From the NCBI RefSeq assembly GCF_900101175.1, contig NZ_FNFQ01000014.1, positions 62,001-126,000 on the forward strand: DNA of 64,000 nucleotides, read 5' to 3'. Source of the DNA: Stenotrophomonas pavanii (GTDB lineage Bacteria; Pseudomonadota; Gammaproteobacteria; Xanthomonadales; Xanthomonadaceae). The notes below the pieces were generated by a model. The model was given only the letters and a program-made list of their open reading frames with translations. It was not told the origin of the DNA and searched no databases. A program made the translations under genes and the position numbers. Numbering within the stretch: the stretch's first letter is position 1; each line of letters opens with the position of its first letter. This document shows, piece after piece, positions 1 to 9,077 of the stretch.

Positions 1-814
1 TCATCGGCAGCGATTCGCCGAAGAACTGCCGGCGCGCCATGTCCCAATGCCAGGACAGCCCCGGATCACTGCGGTACACCGCTTCATGGCTGCCGGCCAG
101 CCGCCACAGCTCCAGCAGGCGGCCTTCGGTCTGCAATGCGGCACGGACCTGTTCATCACGCCATGCCCCCGGGACCGCCACCGGCGCCATCACGTTCGAA
201 GCCAGGCGGCCCCCATGTTCGCGCAGGTCGATCAGCACCTGGCCCTGCATCGCGGGAATCGCTGCTTCGCGGTCGGCACTGACCAGTGCGTTGATCTGCG
301 CCGAGGTCAGCACGTGCAGGCGGTCCACCACGGCGAACATGCTGCTGATCGCGCGCTCCACGTCCTCCACCCGGCGTGCACCCTGCGGCTGTGCCGCCAC
401 CCGGTCCACCGCGGCCCGCGCCGAGTGCAGGCGACGTCGCGCGTCGGCCAGCAGCCCGTGCGCGCCGACCACGTCCGGATCGGCCCTCGACGCGGTGTCC
501 AGCTGCAGCAGGGCGGCGTCGACCCGCCGGCGCGCGACCGCCAGCTGTGCTGCCAGCCGTGCCTGTTCGTCCGCATCGGCCGGGTCTGCCCCCAGCAGGC
601 TGTTGGCCGGGCCGCGTTCGGCCGACACCCGGTTGGCCAGGTCAAAGGTCTGCCGCAGCTGGCGCAGGCTGACCAGATTGTCCTCGGCGGCAGTGAAGCG
701 CAGCGTGCCCTGCACTAGCGCGATGGCCATCAAGGGCAGCGTACAGACCACGAACAGCCCGGCCAGGATCCAGACCCAGGTCCGCAATCCAATGGGCGAC
801 GCCTTGCGGGCCAT
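1..814 (-). CDS. Membrane sensor protein, N-terminal part (3' end outside window)
   Basis: The reading frame is open from an ATG at 814 to the window edge, giving 271 residues without a stop. An AGGGGAA ribosome site lies just upstream of the ATG. A membrane segment covers about residues 12-33 (WVWILAGLFVVCTLPLMAIA). It is followed by a long helical region rich in Arg, Ala and Leu that contains ANRVSAERGPANSLLG, a motif resembling the periplasmic input domains of bacterial sensor proteins. The output domain is not in the window. From the family pattern it could be a GGDEF, kinase or chemotaxis module. The diguanylate cyclase 1.3 kb away makes a cyclic-di-GMP enzyme plausible but not shown. 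Confidence 0.6.
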   Translation of the reverse strand, partial: MARKASPIGLRTWVWILAGLFVVCTLPLMAIALVQGTLRFTAAEDNLVSLRQLRQTFDLANRVSAERGPANSLLGADPADADEQARLAAQLAVARRRVDAALLQLDTASRADPDVVGAHGLLADARRRLHSARAAVDRVAAQPQGARRVEDVERAISSMFAVVDRLHVLTSAQINALVSADREAAIPAMQGQVLIDLREHGGRLASNVMAPVAVPGAWRDEQVRAALQTEGRLLELWRLAGSHEAVYRSDPGLSWHWDMARRQFFGESLPM

Positions 815-975
815 GCAATATTCCCCTGAAGTGCGCTCACTGTAGCGGCCGGCTACGCGGGCGCCAAGCCGCTACCGGGCCAACCGTGCCCGTGGGTATG
901 GCGCACCCGCCGCGAACCCAACGGCAAGGCCGCGCCGGCACTCGGATCGTGGCAATGGCGTCATGCCCAGCCGCG

Positions 976-2001
976 TCAGATCCAGCGCTGGTCGACCAGT
1001 TCGCGCTTCACGTAGGCATAGAACACCGGCGCGGCGACCAGGCCCGGCAGGCCGAAGGCCGCTTCCATCACCAGCATGGCCAGCAGCAGTTCCCACGCGC
1101 GGGCCTGGATCTCGCCACCGACGATGCGCGCGTTGAGGAAGTACTCCAGCTTGTGGATCACGATCAGGTACAGCAGCGCCGCCACCGCCACGTAGAACGA
1201 GACCGACAGCGCGACGATGGTGATGATGGTATTGGAGATGATGTTGCCCACCACCGGCAGCAGGCCGGCCAGGAAAGTGATCAGCACCAGGGTCTTGGAC
1301 AGCGGCAGGTGCATGCCGAACAACGGCAGCACGCCCAGCAGGAAAATGGCGGTGAACACGGTGTTGAGCAGCGAGATCTTCACCTGCGCGAACACCACCT
1401 GGCGGAAGGCGGTGGCCAGGCGGCTGGTGCGCCCGATCAGCTCCTGCGCCAGCGGGCCCATCTTCGGCAGCGGCAGTTCGTCATACAGCGCGATCATGGC
1501 GCCGAGCACCATGCCGATCAGCACGCGCACACCCACCTGGACCACCGAGGTACCGGCCACGCCCAGCTGGCGCTGATGCTCGGCGGCCCAGTCGTTCAGC
1601 GCCGCGCGCAGCGCTGGCATGTCTTCGGGAATGTAGGGTTGCAGCAGCGCCGGCACCTGGTGGCGCGAGGTGTTGAGGATCTCCATCAGCCGCGCCAGCA
1701 GTGCGTCCGGGCCGCCGGTCTCGTTGCGGAAGAACGAGGCCACGCCGATCCCGGCCAGCACCAGCGCGCTGATGATGATCGCCGACAGCACGATCACCGC
1801 GATCGCCCGTGCCCGTCCCGGCGGCAGCCTGCCTTCCACGGTGGACGCCAGAACGTGGGTCAGCTGGAACACCAGCAGGCCGGACAGCAGGGTCACCACC
1901 AGGCCCAGTTTCAGCGCCAGCCACATGCCCAGCAGCATCATCAACCAGGCCGCGATCCTGGCAATCGGGGGCTTGGGCGGGGCAACAAGAGCATCTTGCA
2001 T
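976..2001 (-). CDS. AI-2E family transporter (PerM/YdiK-like permease)
   Basis: A 341-residue integral membrane protein of the AI-2E/DUF20 exporter family. Hydrophobic segments occur near residues 15-50, 64-88, 155-172 and 205-330. A hydrophilic, probably periplasmic, loop lies between about 90 and 150. The C-terminal core has the family pattern VGGEIQARAWELLLAMLV followed by a Gly-Leu-Pro-Gly-rich helix. Members move small molecules or ions, and the substrate cannot be predicted here. The start is the ATG at 2001; the ribosome site is weak. The gene stands alone, with 161 bp to the sensor gene downstream and 116 bp to the diguanylate cyclase upstream. Confidence 0.88.
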   Translation of the reverse strand: MQDALVAPPKPPIARIAAWLMMLLGMWLALKLGLVVTLLSGLLVFQLTHVLASTVEGRLPPGRARAIAVIVLSAIIISALVLAGIGVASFFRNETGGPDALLARLMEILNTSRHQVPALLQPYIPEDMPALRAALNDWAAEHQRQLGVAGTSVVQVGVRVLIGMVLGAMIALYDELPLPKMGPLAQELIGRTSRLATAFRQVVFAQVKISLLNTVFTAIFLLGVLPLFGMHLPLSKTLVLITFLAGLLPVVGNIISNTIITIVALSVSFYVAVAALLYLIVIHKLEYFLNARIVGGEIQARAWELLLAMLVMEAAFGLPGLVAAPVFYAYVKRELVDQRWI

Positions 2002-2117
2002 GGGAGCGCGTCCGGGCGGGGTGGCCCATGGTAGAGGATTGACCCACCGATTCGGCGTGCAGGCTGAACGGGTATTACGCGTTCATCCGGTGGCCGCCCT
2101 GCCGCCGCCCGCTGCAC

Positions 2118-3170
2118 TCATTCGCCGTAGCTGGCCGTGTTCTTGCCCTGCCGCTTGGCGTGGTAGAGCGCGCGGTCGGCCAGTGCCAGCCAGTCCTCGA
2201 CACTGCCCCCGCGCGGCGTGGCGGCAATGCCGATGCTCACGCTGAATTCCACGCCCGGCGTGGCCTGGCGCGCGGCTTCAAGCAAGTGCAGGCGCACGCG
2301 CTCGGCCACGTGCATCGCATCGGCGGGCGCGCAGTCGTGCAGCAGCACCACGAACTCGTCGCCGCCGAGCCGCGCCGGGGTATCCCCCGGCCGCGCGAAC
2401 GTGCGCAACGTCGCCGCGACATGGCGCAGCACCTCGTCGCCGGCGCGGTGGCCATGCGAATCGTTGATGCGCTTGAAGTCGTCCACATCGAGCATCAGCA
2501 GGCAGGCAAAGCCGCCCTGGCCCTGCGCCCGGTCCAGCGCCTGCTGCGCGCGCAGGATCAGGAATCCACGGTTGGCCAGCTCGACCAGCGGATCCATCCG
2601 GCTGAGCCGCTGCAGCTGGCGGTTCTGCGATTTGACCCGGCGCGCCAGCTGCCAGCTGAGGATGCTGAGGCCGATGCCATAGACGAACAGGAACGGCACA
2701 CTGAGCACGATCGTGCGCTGCGACGTCACCGGCTGGTACGGAAACCCGAGCGCCCACCAGGCGAGCGCGAAGCCCAGCAGCAGCGCCAGCGTGGCGCGCA
2801 TCGCCAAGCGCACGCCACCGGCGGCGATCTTGTCGGCCACCAGCAGTGCAGCGAACAGCGCGCTGGGCACGGCGCTCAGCGCCATGAACGCGATCCAGCC
2901 ACCGCCGAAGAAGGAATCGGCCACCATGCAGCGGAACTGGACGACTGCCGGCTGGCGGGAGCGCCGGGTCAGCAACAGGGCCAGTGCCGGCCACGCCAGT
3001 GCGTTGAGCAGCAGCAGGCTCCACGCCGGTCCGCCGTCCCCGCGTTCGAGCATGATCGAGGCGATGGGGATCGCCCCCAGTCCATTGCCAACGAAGCGCA
3101 TCCAGCCAATGCGCCGTGCCGCGCCAATGCCTTCGACCGCGCCTTCCGTCGAATCGGTGAAGAACGGCAT
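2118..3170 (-). CDS. Diguanylate cyclase, MASE2-GGDEF
   Basis: A 350-residue enzyme predicted to make cyclic di-GMP from two GTP at the inner membrane. Residues about 15-180 form a MASE2 membrane sensor, with several hydrophobic segments and the pattern around WPALALLLTRRS. The GGDEF domain fills the C-terminal half and has an intact active site, RLGGDEFVVLLHD. An RPGD tetrapeptide sits five residues before GGDEF, the position of the inhibitory I-site, so product feedback is likely. An in-frame start 27 codons upstream exists, but the ATG at 3170 has an AGGGGG ribosome site and begins close to the membrane domain. Architecture matches AdrA/DgcC-type cyclases; the input signal is unknown. Confidence 0.92.
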   Translation of the reverse strand: MPFFTDSTEGAVEGIGAARRIGWMRFVGNGLGAIPIASIMLERGDGGPAWSLLLLNALAWPALALLLTRRSRQPAVVQFRCMVADSFFGGGWIAFMALSAVPSALFAALLVADKIAAGGVRLAMRATLALLLGFALAWWALGFPYQPVTSQRTIVLSVPFLFVYGIGLSILSWQLARRVKSQNRQLQRLSRMDPLVELANRGFLILRAQQALDRAQGQGGFACLLMLDVDDFKRINDSHGHRAGDEVLRHVAATLRTFARPGDTPARLGGDEFVVLLHDCAPADAMHVAERVRLHLLEAARQATPGVEFSVSIGIAATPRGGSVEDWLALADRALYHAKRQGKNTASYGE

Positions 3171-3317
3171 TGCCGACCCCCTTGGACGATCGCACCTGCT
3201 GCTACGGCCCTTGCCGGGCTGCCTGCGATGAGTCTGACAGCCCGGCGTCAATTCGGGATCAAGGTTGCACGCTGCCGCGACCGCCGGATGGCTGCCCGCC
3301 GCCGCCCCGCTCCGCGC

Positions 3318-4325
3318 TCACCCGGGCCTGGGCACCGCCGTCGAACCGCGCAGCATGAAACTGAACTCCAGCGTCTGCTGAAGCGGTACATCGGCCTGAT
3401 CGATGATCGCGAGCAGCAGGTTGACCGCGCGCTCGCCGATCTCGCGCATGGGCTGGCGGACGGTCGTCAACGGCGGGGTGAGGTAACGCGACGACGCCAG
3501 ATCGTCGAAGCCGACGACGGACAGGTCGTCCGGCACGCGGATGCCCAGGTCCCGGCAGGCCGCGAGGGTGCCCAGCGCCATCTGGTCGCTGAAGCAGAAC
3601 ACCGCGGTCGGAACAGGCGTGGCGTGCAGCAGCGCCATTGCCGCCGCATGCCCGGACTCCACGGAGAAGTCACCCGGCACGATGCTGAGCTGGCGCAGGC
3701 GGCCACGCGCCCTGCCGGCCGCGCGGACCCCTTCCAGCCGTTGCTGGTGCAGGGGGTTGTCGGGCGGCCCGCCGACCACGGCGATCCGCTCGTGTCCCAG
3801 CGCGTACAGATGCTCCATCACGGTGCGTGCGGCGGCCGCATTGTCGATGTGGACGCTGGGGATACCCAGTGCGGGGTCGAACTCGCACCCGTTGACCACC
3901 GGCGCGGCGGCGCCACGCTGCTCGACGATCTCGCGCGCGGTGGGCGGCAGGCGATGACCGAGCACGATCATGCCGTCGGCCTCGTTGCGCCTGAGCATCT
4001 GCGCGTAGCGCTCCTCGCGGTCGGGTTGATGCTGGGTATCGCCCAGCAGGACCGCATAGCCGACCGCCTGCGCGGCCTCCTCCGCCCCCTGCAGGATCTG
4101 CGCGAAGAACGGATTGGCGATGTCCGGGACGGTGACCAGGATCTTGCCACTGCGCTGGGTCTTGAGCGTGCGCGCCACCGTGTTGGGCACATAGCCCAAC
4201 GAGGCGGCCGCCTGTTCGATCCGCGCGCGGGTGGCCGGCAGCACTTTGTCCGGCCGCGAAAGCGCGCGCGACACCGTACCGGCGGACACGCCGACGTGTC
4301 TTGCGATGTCGTAGATGGTGGCCAT
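3318..4325 (-). CDS. LacI family repressor of the divergent sugar locus
   Basis: A 335-residue LacI/GalR regulator. The N-terminal helix-turn-helix is clear (TIYDIARHVGVSAGTVSRAL), followed by the hinge helix region and a periplasmic-binding-protein-like effector domain. The ATG at 4325 has an AGGAG ribosome site; a longer frame starts 11 codons earlier but would put extra residues before the HTH. The gene is divergent from the sugar isomerase gene, and the 96 bp between them contain a perfect 14-bp palindrome at 4391-4404. The same palindrome precedes the convergent operon at 13023. The regulator therefore probably represses itself and both arms of the locus, with an inducer that is likely a sugar or keto-sugar. 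Confidence 0.92.
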   Translation of the reverse strand: MATIYDIARHVGVSAGTVSRALSRPDKVLPATRARIEQAAASLGYVPNTVARTLKTQRSGKILVTVPDIANPFFAQILQGAEEAAQAVGYAVLLGDTQHQPDREERYAQMLRRNEADGMIVLGHRLPPTAREIVEQRGAAAPVVNGCEFDPALGIPSVHIDNAAAARTVMEHLYALGHERIAVVGGPPDNPLHQQRLEGVRAAGRARGRLRQLSIVPGDFSVESGHAAAMALLHATPVPTAVFCFSDQMALGTLAACRDLGIRVPDDLSVVGFDDLASSRYLTPPLTTVRQPMREIGERAVNLLLAIIDQADVPLQQTLEFSFMLRGSTAVPRPG

Positions 4326-4390
4326 GGCGTTAGTTCTCCTGCCCGCTGTGCACTGCACAACAGGTCCTGCGTAAGCCCCTGCTAGGATAA

Positions 4391-4404
4391 TGCAATCGAT
4401 TGCA
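4391..4404. promoter_or_regulatory. LacI-type operator, copy 1
   Basis: The perfect palindrome TGCAATCGATTGCA lies between the divergent lacI-type gene and the sugar isomerase gene. It ends 16 bp before the isomerase TTG codon, and a GATAAT hexamer at 4386-4391 abuts it, so bound repressor would block the promoter. Central-CG palindromes of this size are typical LacI-family sites. An identical copy occurs at 13072-13085. Confidence 0.85.
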
Positions 4405-4420
4405 TCGAGGGCGAATCACG

Positions 4421-5473
4421 TTGAAGACGCTCAAGGGTCCAGCGCTGTTCCTGGCGCAGTTCATCGGCGACACAGCTCCTTTTGATCGGCTGGACACGCT
4501 GGCCGGATGGGCCGCGGGTCTGGGCTATTCTGGCGTACAAGTCCCCACCTCCGCGCCCCACCTGTTCGACCTGGCCGAGGCCGCCCGCAGCCAGGCGTAC
4601 TGCGACGACATTGCCGGCATGCTGGCCGGGCATGGCGTACAGATCACCGAACTGTCGACCCACCTGCAGGGGCAGCTGGTGGCCGTCCATCCCGCCTATG
4701 ACGCGCTGTTCGACGGGTTCGCGCCGCCGGAAAAGCGCGGCGATCCGGCCGCCCGCCAGGCCTGGGCGGTGGAGCAGCTGCTGTTGGCCGCCAAAGCCAG
4801 CCAGCGGCTGGGACTGACCGCACACGCCACGTTCTCCGGCGCACTGGCCTGGCCCTACTTCTACCCCTGGCCGCAGCGCCCCCCCGGGCTGGTGGATGCA
4901 GCCTTCGCCGAACTCGGCCGCCGCTGGCGCCCGATCCTGGATGCCTTCGACGCCTGCGGCGTGGACCTGTGCTTCGAGATCCACCCCGGCGAGGACCTGC
5001 ACGACGGCGCGACCTTTGAACGCTTCCTCGACGTGGTGGACCACCACCCGCGCGCGAAGATCCTGTACGACCCCAGCCACCTGCTGCTGCAGCAGATGGA
5101 CTACCTGGGCTTCATCGACCGCTACCACGCGCGCATCGGCATCTTCCACGTCAAGGACGCGGAGTATCGTCCCAGCGCGAGCAGCGGCGTGTATGGCGGC
5201 TATCAGGACTGGATCGATCGTCCGGGCCGTTTCCGTTCACTGGGCGACGGCCAGATCGACTTCAGGGCGATCTTCTCGAAGTTCGCCCAGTACGATTTCC
5301 CCGGCTGGGCGGTACTGGAATGGGAGTGCTGCCTGAAGCACCCCGAAGACGGCGCGCGCGAGGGCGCCGCCTTCATCCGCGACCACCTCATCCGCGTGAC
5401 CGAACGCGCCTTCGACGACTTTGCCGACAGCGGCACCGACGCCGCGTCACTGCACCGCATGCTGGGAATCTGA
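4421..5473 (+). CDS. Sugar phosphate isomerase/epimerase-type TIM barrel (cytoplasmic)
   Basis: A 350-residue xylose-isomerase-like TIM-barrel protein without a signal peptide. Likely metal ligands are visible in order: Glu in CFEIHPGE, Asp/His in LYDPSH, His in IFHVKDAE and Glu in LEWECCL. This is the Glu-Asp-His-Glu set of epimerases and of AP-endonuclease-2-like enzymes. The start is the TTG at 4421 (MKTLKGPALF), with GAGGG ten bases upstream. Another TTG at 4400 lies inside the operator and is less likely. It is the first gene of a plus-strand run continuing into an MFS importer and a Gfo/Idh oxidoreductase. The substrate is probably an imported sugar or keto-sugar; the exact reaction is not known. 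Confidence 0.85.
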   Translation: MKTLKGPALFLAQFIGDTAPFDRLDTLAGWAAGLGYSGVQVPTSAPHLFDLAEAARSQAYCDDIAGMLAGHGVQITELSTHLQGQLVAVHPAYDALFDGFAPPEKRGDPAARQAWAVEQLLLAAKASQRLGLTAHATFSGALAWPYFYPWPQRPPGLVDAAFAELGRRWRPILDAFDACGVDLCFEIHPGEDLHDGATFERFLDVVDHHPRAKILYDPSHLLLQQMDYLGFIDRYHARIGIFHVKDAEYRPSASSGVYGGYQDWIDRPGRFRSLGDGQIDFRAIFSKFAQYDFPGWAVLEWECCLKHPEDGAREGAAFIRDHLIRVTERAFDDFADSGTDAASLHRMLGI

Positions 5474-5500
5474 GCCAAGACCGCCCCGGGAGGGCAAGCC

Positions 5501-6718
5501 ATGACGCACGCCATGTCGCGCCTGGGCGCGATGATGTTTCTACAGTTCTTCATCTGGGGGGCGTGGTTCGTCACCCTCGGCACCTACCTGGTGCAGGGCC
5601 CGCTGCAGGCCAGCGCGAGCCAGGTAGCGACCGCCTTCCTCAGCCAGTCCATCGGCGCCATCGTGGCGCCGTTCCTGGTCGGCCTGATCGCGGATCGCTA
5701 CTTCGCGGCGCAGCGCATCCTCGCGGTGCTGCACCTGGCCGGCGCGGTGCTGATGTGGCTGGCGTCCACCGCCACCAGCTTCAGTGTGTTCTCGGCCTGC
5801 GTGATGGGCTACATGCTGCTGTTCATGCCGACCCTGGCACTGGCCAACAGCGTGGCCATGCGGCACATGCAGTCGCCCGAGAAGCAGTTCCCGCTGGTAC
5901 GCGTGGCCGGCAGCATCGGCTGGATCATCGCAGGCGTGCTGATCGGCTGGCTGGGGTGGGAGCAGGCGCATCGGCTTGAGCTGACGTTCCGCATGGCCGC
6001 ATTGGCGTCGCTGGTGCTCGGGCTGTATGCGTTCACCCTGCCACACACACCGCCACTGGCACAGCAGCGCGACGCCGGGCTGGGGCAGATCCTGGGGCTG
6101 GACTCGCTGCGGCTGCTGAAGTCGCGCGCCTACCTGGTGTTCTTCCTGGCCTCCATCGCCATCTGCATCCCGCTGTCGTTCTATTACAACTTCACCAACC
6201 CCTATCTCAACGACCTGGGCGTGCGCGGTGCCGCGGGCCTGCAGTCGCTGGGCCAGGTCTCCGAGGTGCTGCTGATGCTGGCCATGCCCTTCCTGTTCGT
6301 GCGGCTGGGGGTGAAGACCATGCTGGCGGTGGGCATGGCGGCCTGGGTGGTGCGCTACGTCCTGTTCGCCTTTGGCGATGCCGGGGGCGGTTTCTCGCTG
6401 CTGGTGATCGGCATCGTGCTGCACGGCATCTGCTACGACTTCTTCTTCGTTACCGGCCAGATCTACACCGATGCGCACGCCGGCGCTGCCGCGCGCAGCA
6501 GCGCGCAGGGCTTCATCACCCTGGCCACCTACGGGGTTGGCATGTTGATCGGCACCTTCCTGTCCGGTGCCGTGGTCGAGCACTTCACCACCGCCGCAGG
6601 CCCGGACTGGCAACAGATCTGGTTGTTCCCGGCCGGCGTCGCGCTGGTGGTGCTGGTCGCCTTCCTGCTGCTGTTCCGCGACCGGCCGGTGGCTGCGGCC
6701 GCACCATCCACCCTCTGA
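5501..6718 (+). CDS. MFS transporter, nucleoside:H+ symporter-like
   Basis: A 405-residue major facilitator protein with about twelve hydrophobic segments. The N-terminus (SRLGAMMFLQFFIWGAWFV) and overall length match the NupG/XapB-like nucleoside:proton symporter group. Members of that group found beside TIM-barrel epimerases and Gfo/Idh genes are thought to import sugars or sugar derivatives. The ATG at 5501 has a GGGAGGG ribosome site and follows the isomerase by 27 bp. In this locus it is the only obvious inner-membrane importer, so it probably brings the periplasmic products of the oxidative enzymes into the cytoplasm. The substrate is inferred from context only. Confidence 0.87.
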   Translation: MTHAMSRLGAMMFLQFFIWGAWFVTLGTYLVQGPLQASASQVATAFLSQSIGAIVAPFLVGLIADRYFAAQRILAVLHLAGAVLMWLASTATSFSVFSACVMGYMLLFMPTLALANSVAMRHMQSPEKQFPLVRVAGSIGWIIAGVLIGWLGWEQAHRLELTFRMAALASLVLGLYAFTLPHTPPLAQQRDAGLGQILGLDSLRLLKSRAYLVFFLASIAICIPLSFYYNFTNPYLNDLGVRGAAGLQSLGQVSEVLLMLAMPFLFVRLGVKTMLAVGMAAWVVRYVLFAFGDAGGGFSLLVIGIVLHGICYDFFFVTGQIYTDAHAGAAARSSAQGFITLATYGVGMLIGTFLSGAVVEHFTTAAGPDWQQIWLFPAGVALVVLVAFLLLFRDRPVAAAAPSTL

Positions 6719-6730
6719 GGAGACCCGCCG

Positions 6731-7855
6731 ATGCCCCAGCTTGGAATCGCCATCATCGGCACCGGCATGATCGGCGCCGTGCATCGTCGCGCGGCCTTGC
6801 TCGCCGGTGCCGAGGTACGCGGCGTCGCCGCTTCGTCAGCGCAGCGCGCGCGCGAGATGGCGCAGCTCTGGAATGTTCCGCGCGCCTACCGGGACATCGA
6901 AGAGGTGATCGCCGATCCGCAGGTGCAGGTCGTGCACGTGTGCACGCCGAACCACCTGCACCGTGCCATGGCCCAGGCCGCACTGGAGGCCGGCAAGCAC
7001 GTGATCTGCGAGAAGCCGCTGGCGACCACGCTGGAGGATGCGCGGGAGCTGGCCGCGTTGGCCGCCTCGACCGGATTGGTTGCCACGGTGCCGTTCGTCT
7101 ACCGCTACCACCCGGTGGTGCGTGAGGCCCGCGCGCGCATCGCGCAGGGTGAGCTGGGGCCGTTGCACCTGATCCATGGCAGCTACCTGCAGGATTGGCT
7201 GCTGGACCCGGCCAGCAACAACTGGCGCGTGGACCCTGCGCTGGGAGGCACGTCACGCGTGTTCGCCGACATCGGTTCACACTGGTGCGATCTGGTCGAA
7301 TGGGTCAGCGGCGAACGCTTCGCCGAGGTCAGCGCGGCGTTCGCCACCGTGATCGCCGAACGCGGCGCGGTCAGCGCGCAGAGTTTCAGCACACCGGCCG
7401 CGGGGGGCGCAATGCAGGCGGTCGCAAGCGAGGACGTGGCGGCCGCGATGTTCAGGACCCGGGCCGGTACGCTGGCGTCGTTGACCGTCAGCCAGGTGTC
7501 GGCCGGACGCCGCAACCGCCTCTGGTTCGAGATCGACGGCGCCAACGCCAGCGTCGCCTTCGACCAGGAGGATGCCGAGCGGCTGTGGATCGGCCTGCCC
7601 GACCAGCGCGAGGAGATCTTCGTGCGCGGGCCCGGCGCGGGCAGTGCCGAACAGCGCCGGCTGTCGGTGCTGCCGGCCGGGCACGCGCAGGGCTACGCCC
7701 AGTGCTTCGAGGCGTTCGTCGCCGACACCTACCGCGCCATTGAAGGTGAGCGGCCGCAGGGCCTGCCCACCTTCGAAGACGGCCTGCGCTCGGCGCAGAT
7801 CGTCGATCGTGTCATTGCATCGGCCAGGTCACGCGCCTGGACCGCCATCGGTTGA
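6731..7855 (+). CDS. Gfo/Idh/MocA family oxidoreductase
   Basis: A 374-residue NAD(P)-dependent sugar oxidoreductase. The Rossmann motif is GTGMIGAVH near residue 10, the family Glu-Lys-Pro motif is ICEKPLATT near residue 97, and the C-terminal barrel has SHWCDLVEWVSGE around residue 187. There is no signal peptide, so it acts in the cytoplasm. The start at 6731 follows a GAGGAG ribosome site, 12 bp after the MFS gene. Gfo/Idh enzymes interconvert hydroxyl and keto groups on sugars, commonly at C3. Here it could reduce imported 3-keto-sugars back to glucose-type sugars. Direction and substrate are inference. Confidence 0.9.
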   Translation: MPQLGIAIIGTGMIGAVHRRAALLAGAEVRGVAASSAQRAREMAQLWNVPRAYRDIEEVIADPQVQVVHVCTPNHLHRAMAQAALEAGKHVICEKPLATTLEDARELAALAASTGLVATVPFVYRYHPVVREARARIAQGELGPLHLIHGSYLQDWLLDPASNNWRVDPALGGTSRVFADIGSHWCDLVEWVSGERFAEVSAAFATVIAERGAVSAQSFSTPAAGGAMQAVASEDVAAAMFRTRAGTLASLTVSQVSAGRRNRLWFEIDGANASVAFDQEDAERLWIGLPDQREEIFVRGPGAGSAEQRRLSVLPAGHAQGYAQCFEAFVADTYRAIEGERPQGLPTFEDGLRSAQIVDRVIASARSRAWTAIG

Positions 7856-7871
7856 ATCCCGGGAGGACCCC

Positions 7872-8741
7872 ATGATGAACATCCGTGTGCGTAGAACTGC
7901 AACCCTTGTCGTGCTGTTGCTCGCTGCCCTGCCCGCCCTCGCGCGGAACGCAGCAGCTCCGCAGCAACCCATCGCCGTGCAGATGTACACGCTGCGCAAC
8001 GCCGGCTCACTGGACCAGCAGCTGAAGATCGTCCACGACGCGGGCGTGCGCGCGGTGGAAACGGTCGGTACCCAGAACGTCAGCGCGCAGGCGTTGAAGC
8101 AGTTGCTGGACCGCTACGCGATCAAGGCGGTTTCGTCGCATGTCCCGTTGACCGAACTGCGCAACAACCTTGATGGCGTGGTGGCGTTCAACCGCGCGAT
8201 CGGCAACACCACGCTGGTGGTGCCCTACCTGGATCAGAAGGACCGGCCGGCCGATGCCGCAGGCTGGACCGCGCTGGGCCAGGACCTGGGCCGGATCGCC
8301 AGGCAACTGCGCGGCAAGGGCATGCAGCTGGCCTATCACAACCACGACTTCGAGCTGGCCGACTTCGAAGGCAGGACCGGACTGGAGCTGCTGTTCGCGG
8401 CGGCCGGGCCCGAGCTGCAGACCGAGCTGGACCTGGCCTGGGTCGCGCGTGCGGGTCTGGACCCGGCGGCGATGCTGGGCAAGTTCAGCGGCCGCCTGTT
8501 CGCGGTGCATGCCAAGGACAATGCGCCCAAGGGCCAGGCCGAAGACGAAGGCGGATTCGCCGCGGTGGGCCAGGGCGTGCTGGACTGGAACGCGATCCTG
8601 CCTGCCGCAGCGGCGGCCAACGTGAAGTGGTACATCGTCGAGCACGACCAGCCACGCGATCCGAGCAAGGTCATCCAGACCGGCGCGGACTACCTGCGTG
8701 AACACCTGACCCTCAGCCAGCCCGCTCGTGCGCGGCGCTGA
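7872..8741 (+). CDS. Secreted TIM-barrel sugar epimerase/lyase-like protein
   Basis: A 289-residue protein with a Sec signal peptide at about residues 1-24 (VVLLLAALPALA then RNAAA), followed by an xylose-isomerase-like TIM barrel. Possible metal ligands are in LAYHNHDFEL, TELDLAW, FAVHAKD and YIVEHDQP. The ATG at 7872 follows a GGGAGG site; an open frame continues upstream but overlaps the Gfo/Idh gene. Export to the periplasm separates it from the cytoplasmic barrel protein at 4421. Related exported barrels occur beside DUF1080 and Gfo/Idh genes in 3-keto-glycoside degradation loci, where some act as keto-glycoside lyases. That role is inferred. Confidence 0.83.
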   Translation: MMNIRVRRTATLVVLLLAALPALARNAAAPQQPIAVQMYTLRNAGSLDQQLKIVHDAGVRAVETVGTQNVSAQALKQLLDRYAIKAVSSHVPLTELRNNLDGVVAFNRAIGNTTLVVPYLDQKDRPADAAGWTALGQDLGRIARQLRGKGMQLAYHNHDFELADFEGRTGLELLFAAAGPELQTELDLAWVARAGLDPAAMLGKFSGRLFAVHAKDNAPKGQAEDEGGFAAVGQGVLDWNAILPAAAAANVKWYIVEHDQPRDPSKVIQTGADYLREHLTLSQPARARR

Positions 8742-8759
8742 TCCGCAAAGGAGCCTTGC

Positions 8760-9068
8760 TTGGACATCCGCCTGAAACCGATCCTGCCCCTGGCCGTGCT
8801 CCTGTGCGGCACGACACTGGCAACCGCTGCGTGGTGCAAGGACGACCCTGCCGCCGGAGCGAAGCTCTACTCCGCCAACTGCACCGCCTGCCATGGCGCG
8901 GACCGCGCTGGCATGCCGGGTGCGTTCCCGGCGCTCACCGATGTCAGCAAGCGCCTGGATGCCGCGCAGATCAAGGACAAGATCAGGAAGGGCGGCGGCC
9001 TGATGCCGCCCTTCCCCCAGCTGTCGCAGCAGGAGATCGATGACATCGCCAGCTACCTGGCGAAGTAA
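8760..9068 (+). CDS. Periplasmic cytochrome c, class I
   Basis: A 102-residue protein with a Sec signal peptide and a single haem-binding CTACH motif near residue 41. A later Met in GGLMPPFPQLS is the likely axial ligand, followed by a C-terminal helix (DDIASYLAK). The start is a TTG at 8760 preceded by AGGAG. It ends the plus-strand run, 9 bp from the convergent DUF1080 gene. Its likely job is to take electrons from the GMC flavoprotein/subunit 3 complex encoded on the other strand, as in cytochrome-linked glucoside 3-dehydrogenases. The partnership is inferred from gene position. Confidence 0.9.
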   Translation: MDIRLKPILPLAVLLCGTTLATAAWCKDDPAAGAKLYSANCTACHGADRAGMPGAFPALTDVSKRLDAAQIKDKIRKGGGLMPPFPQLSQQEIDDIASYLAK

Positions 9069-9077
9069 CGGACCGGG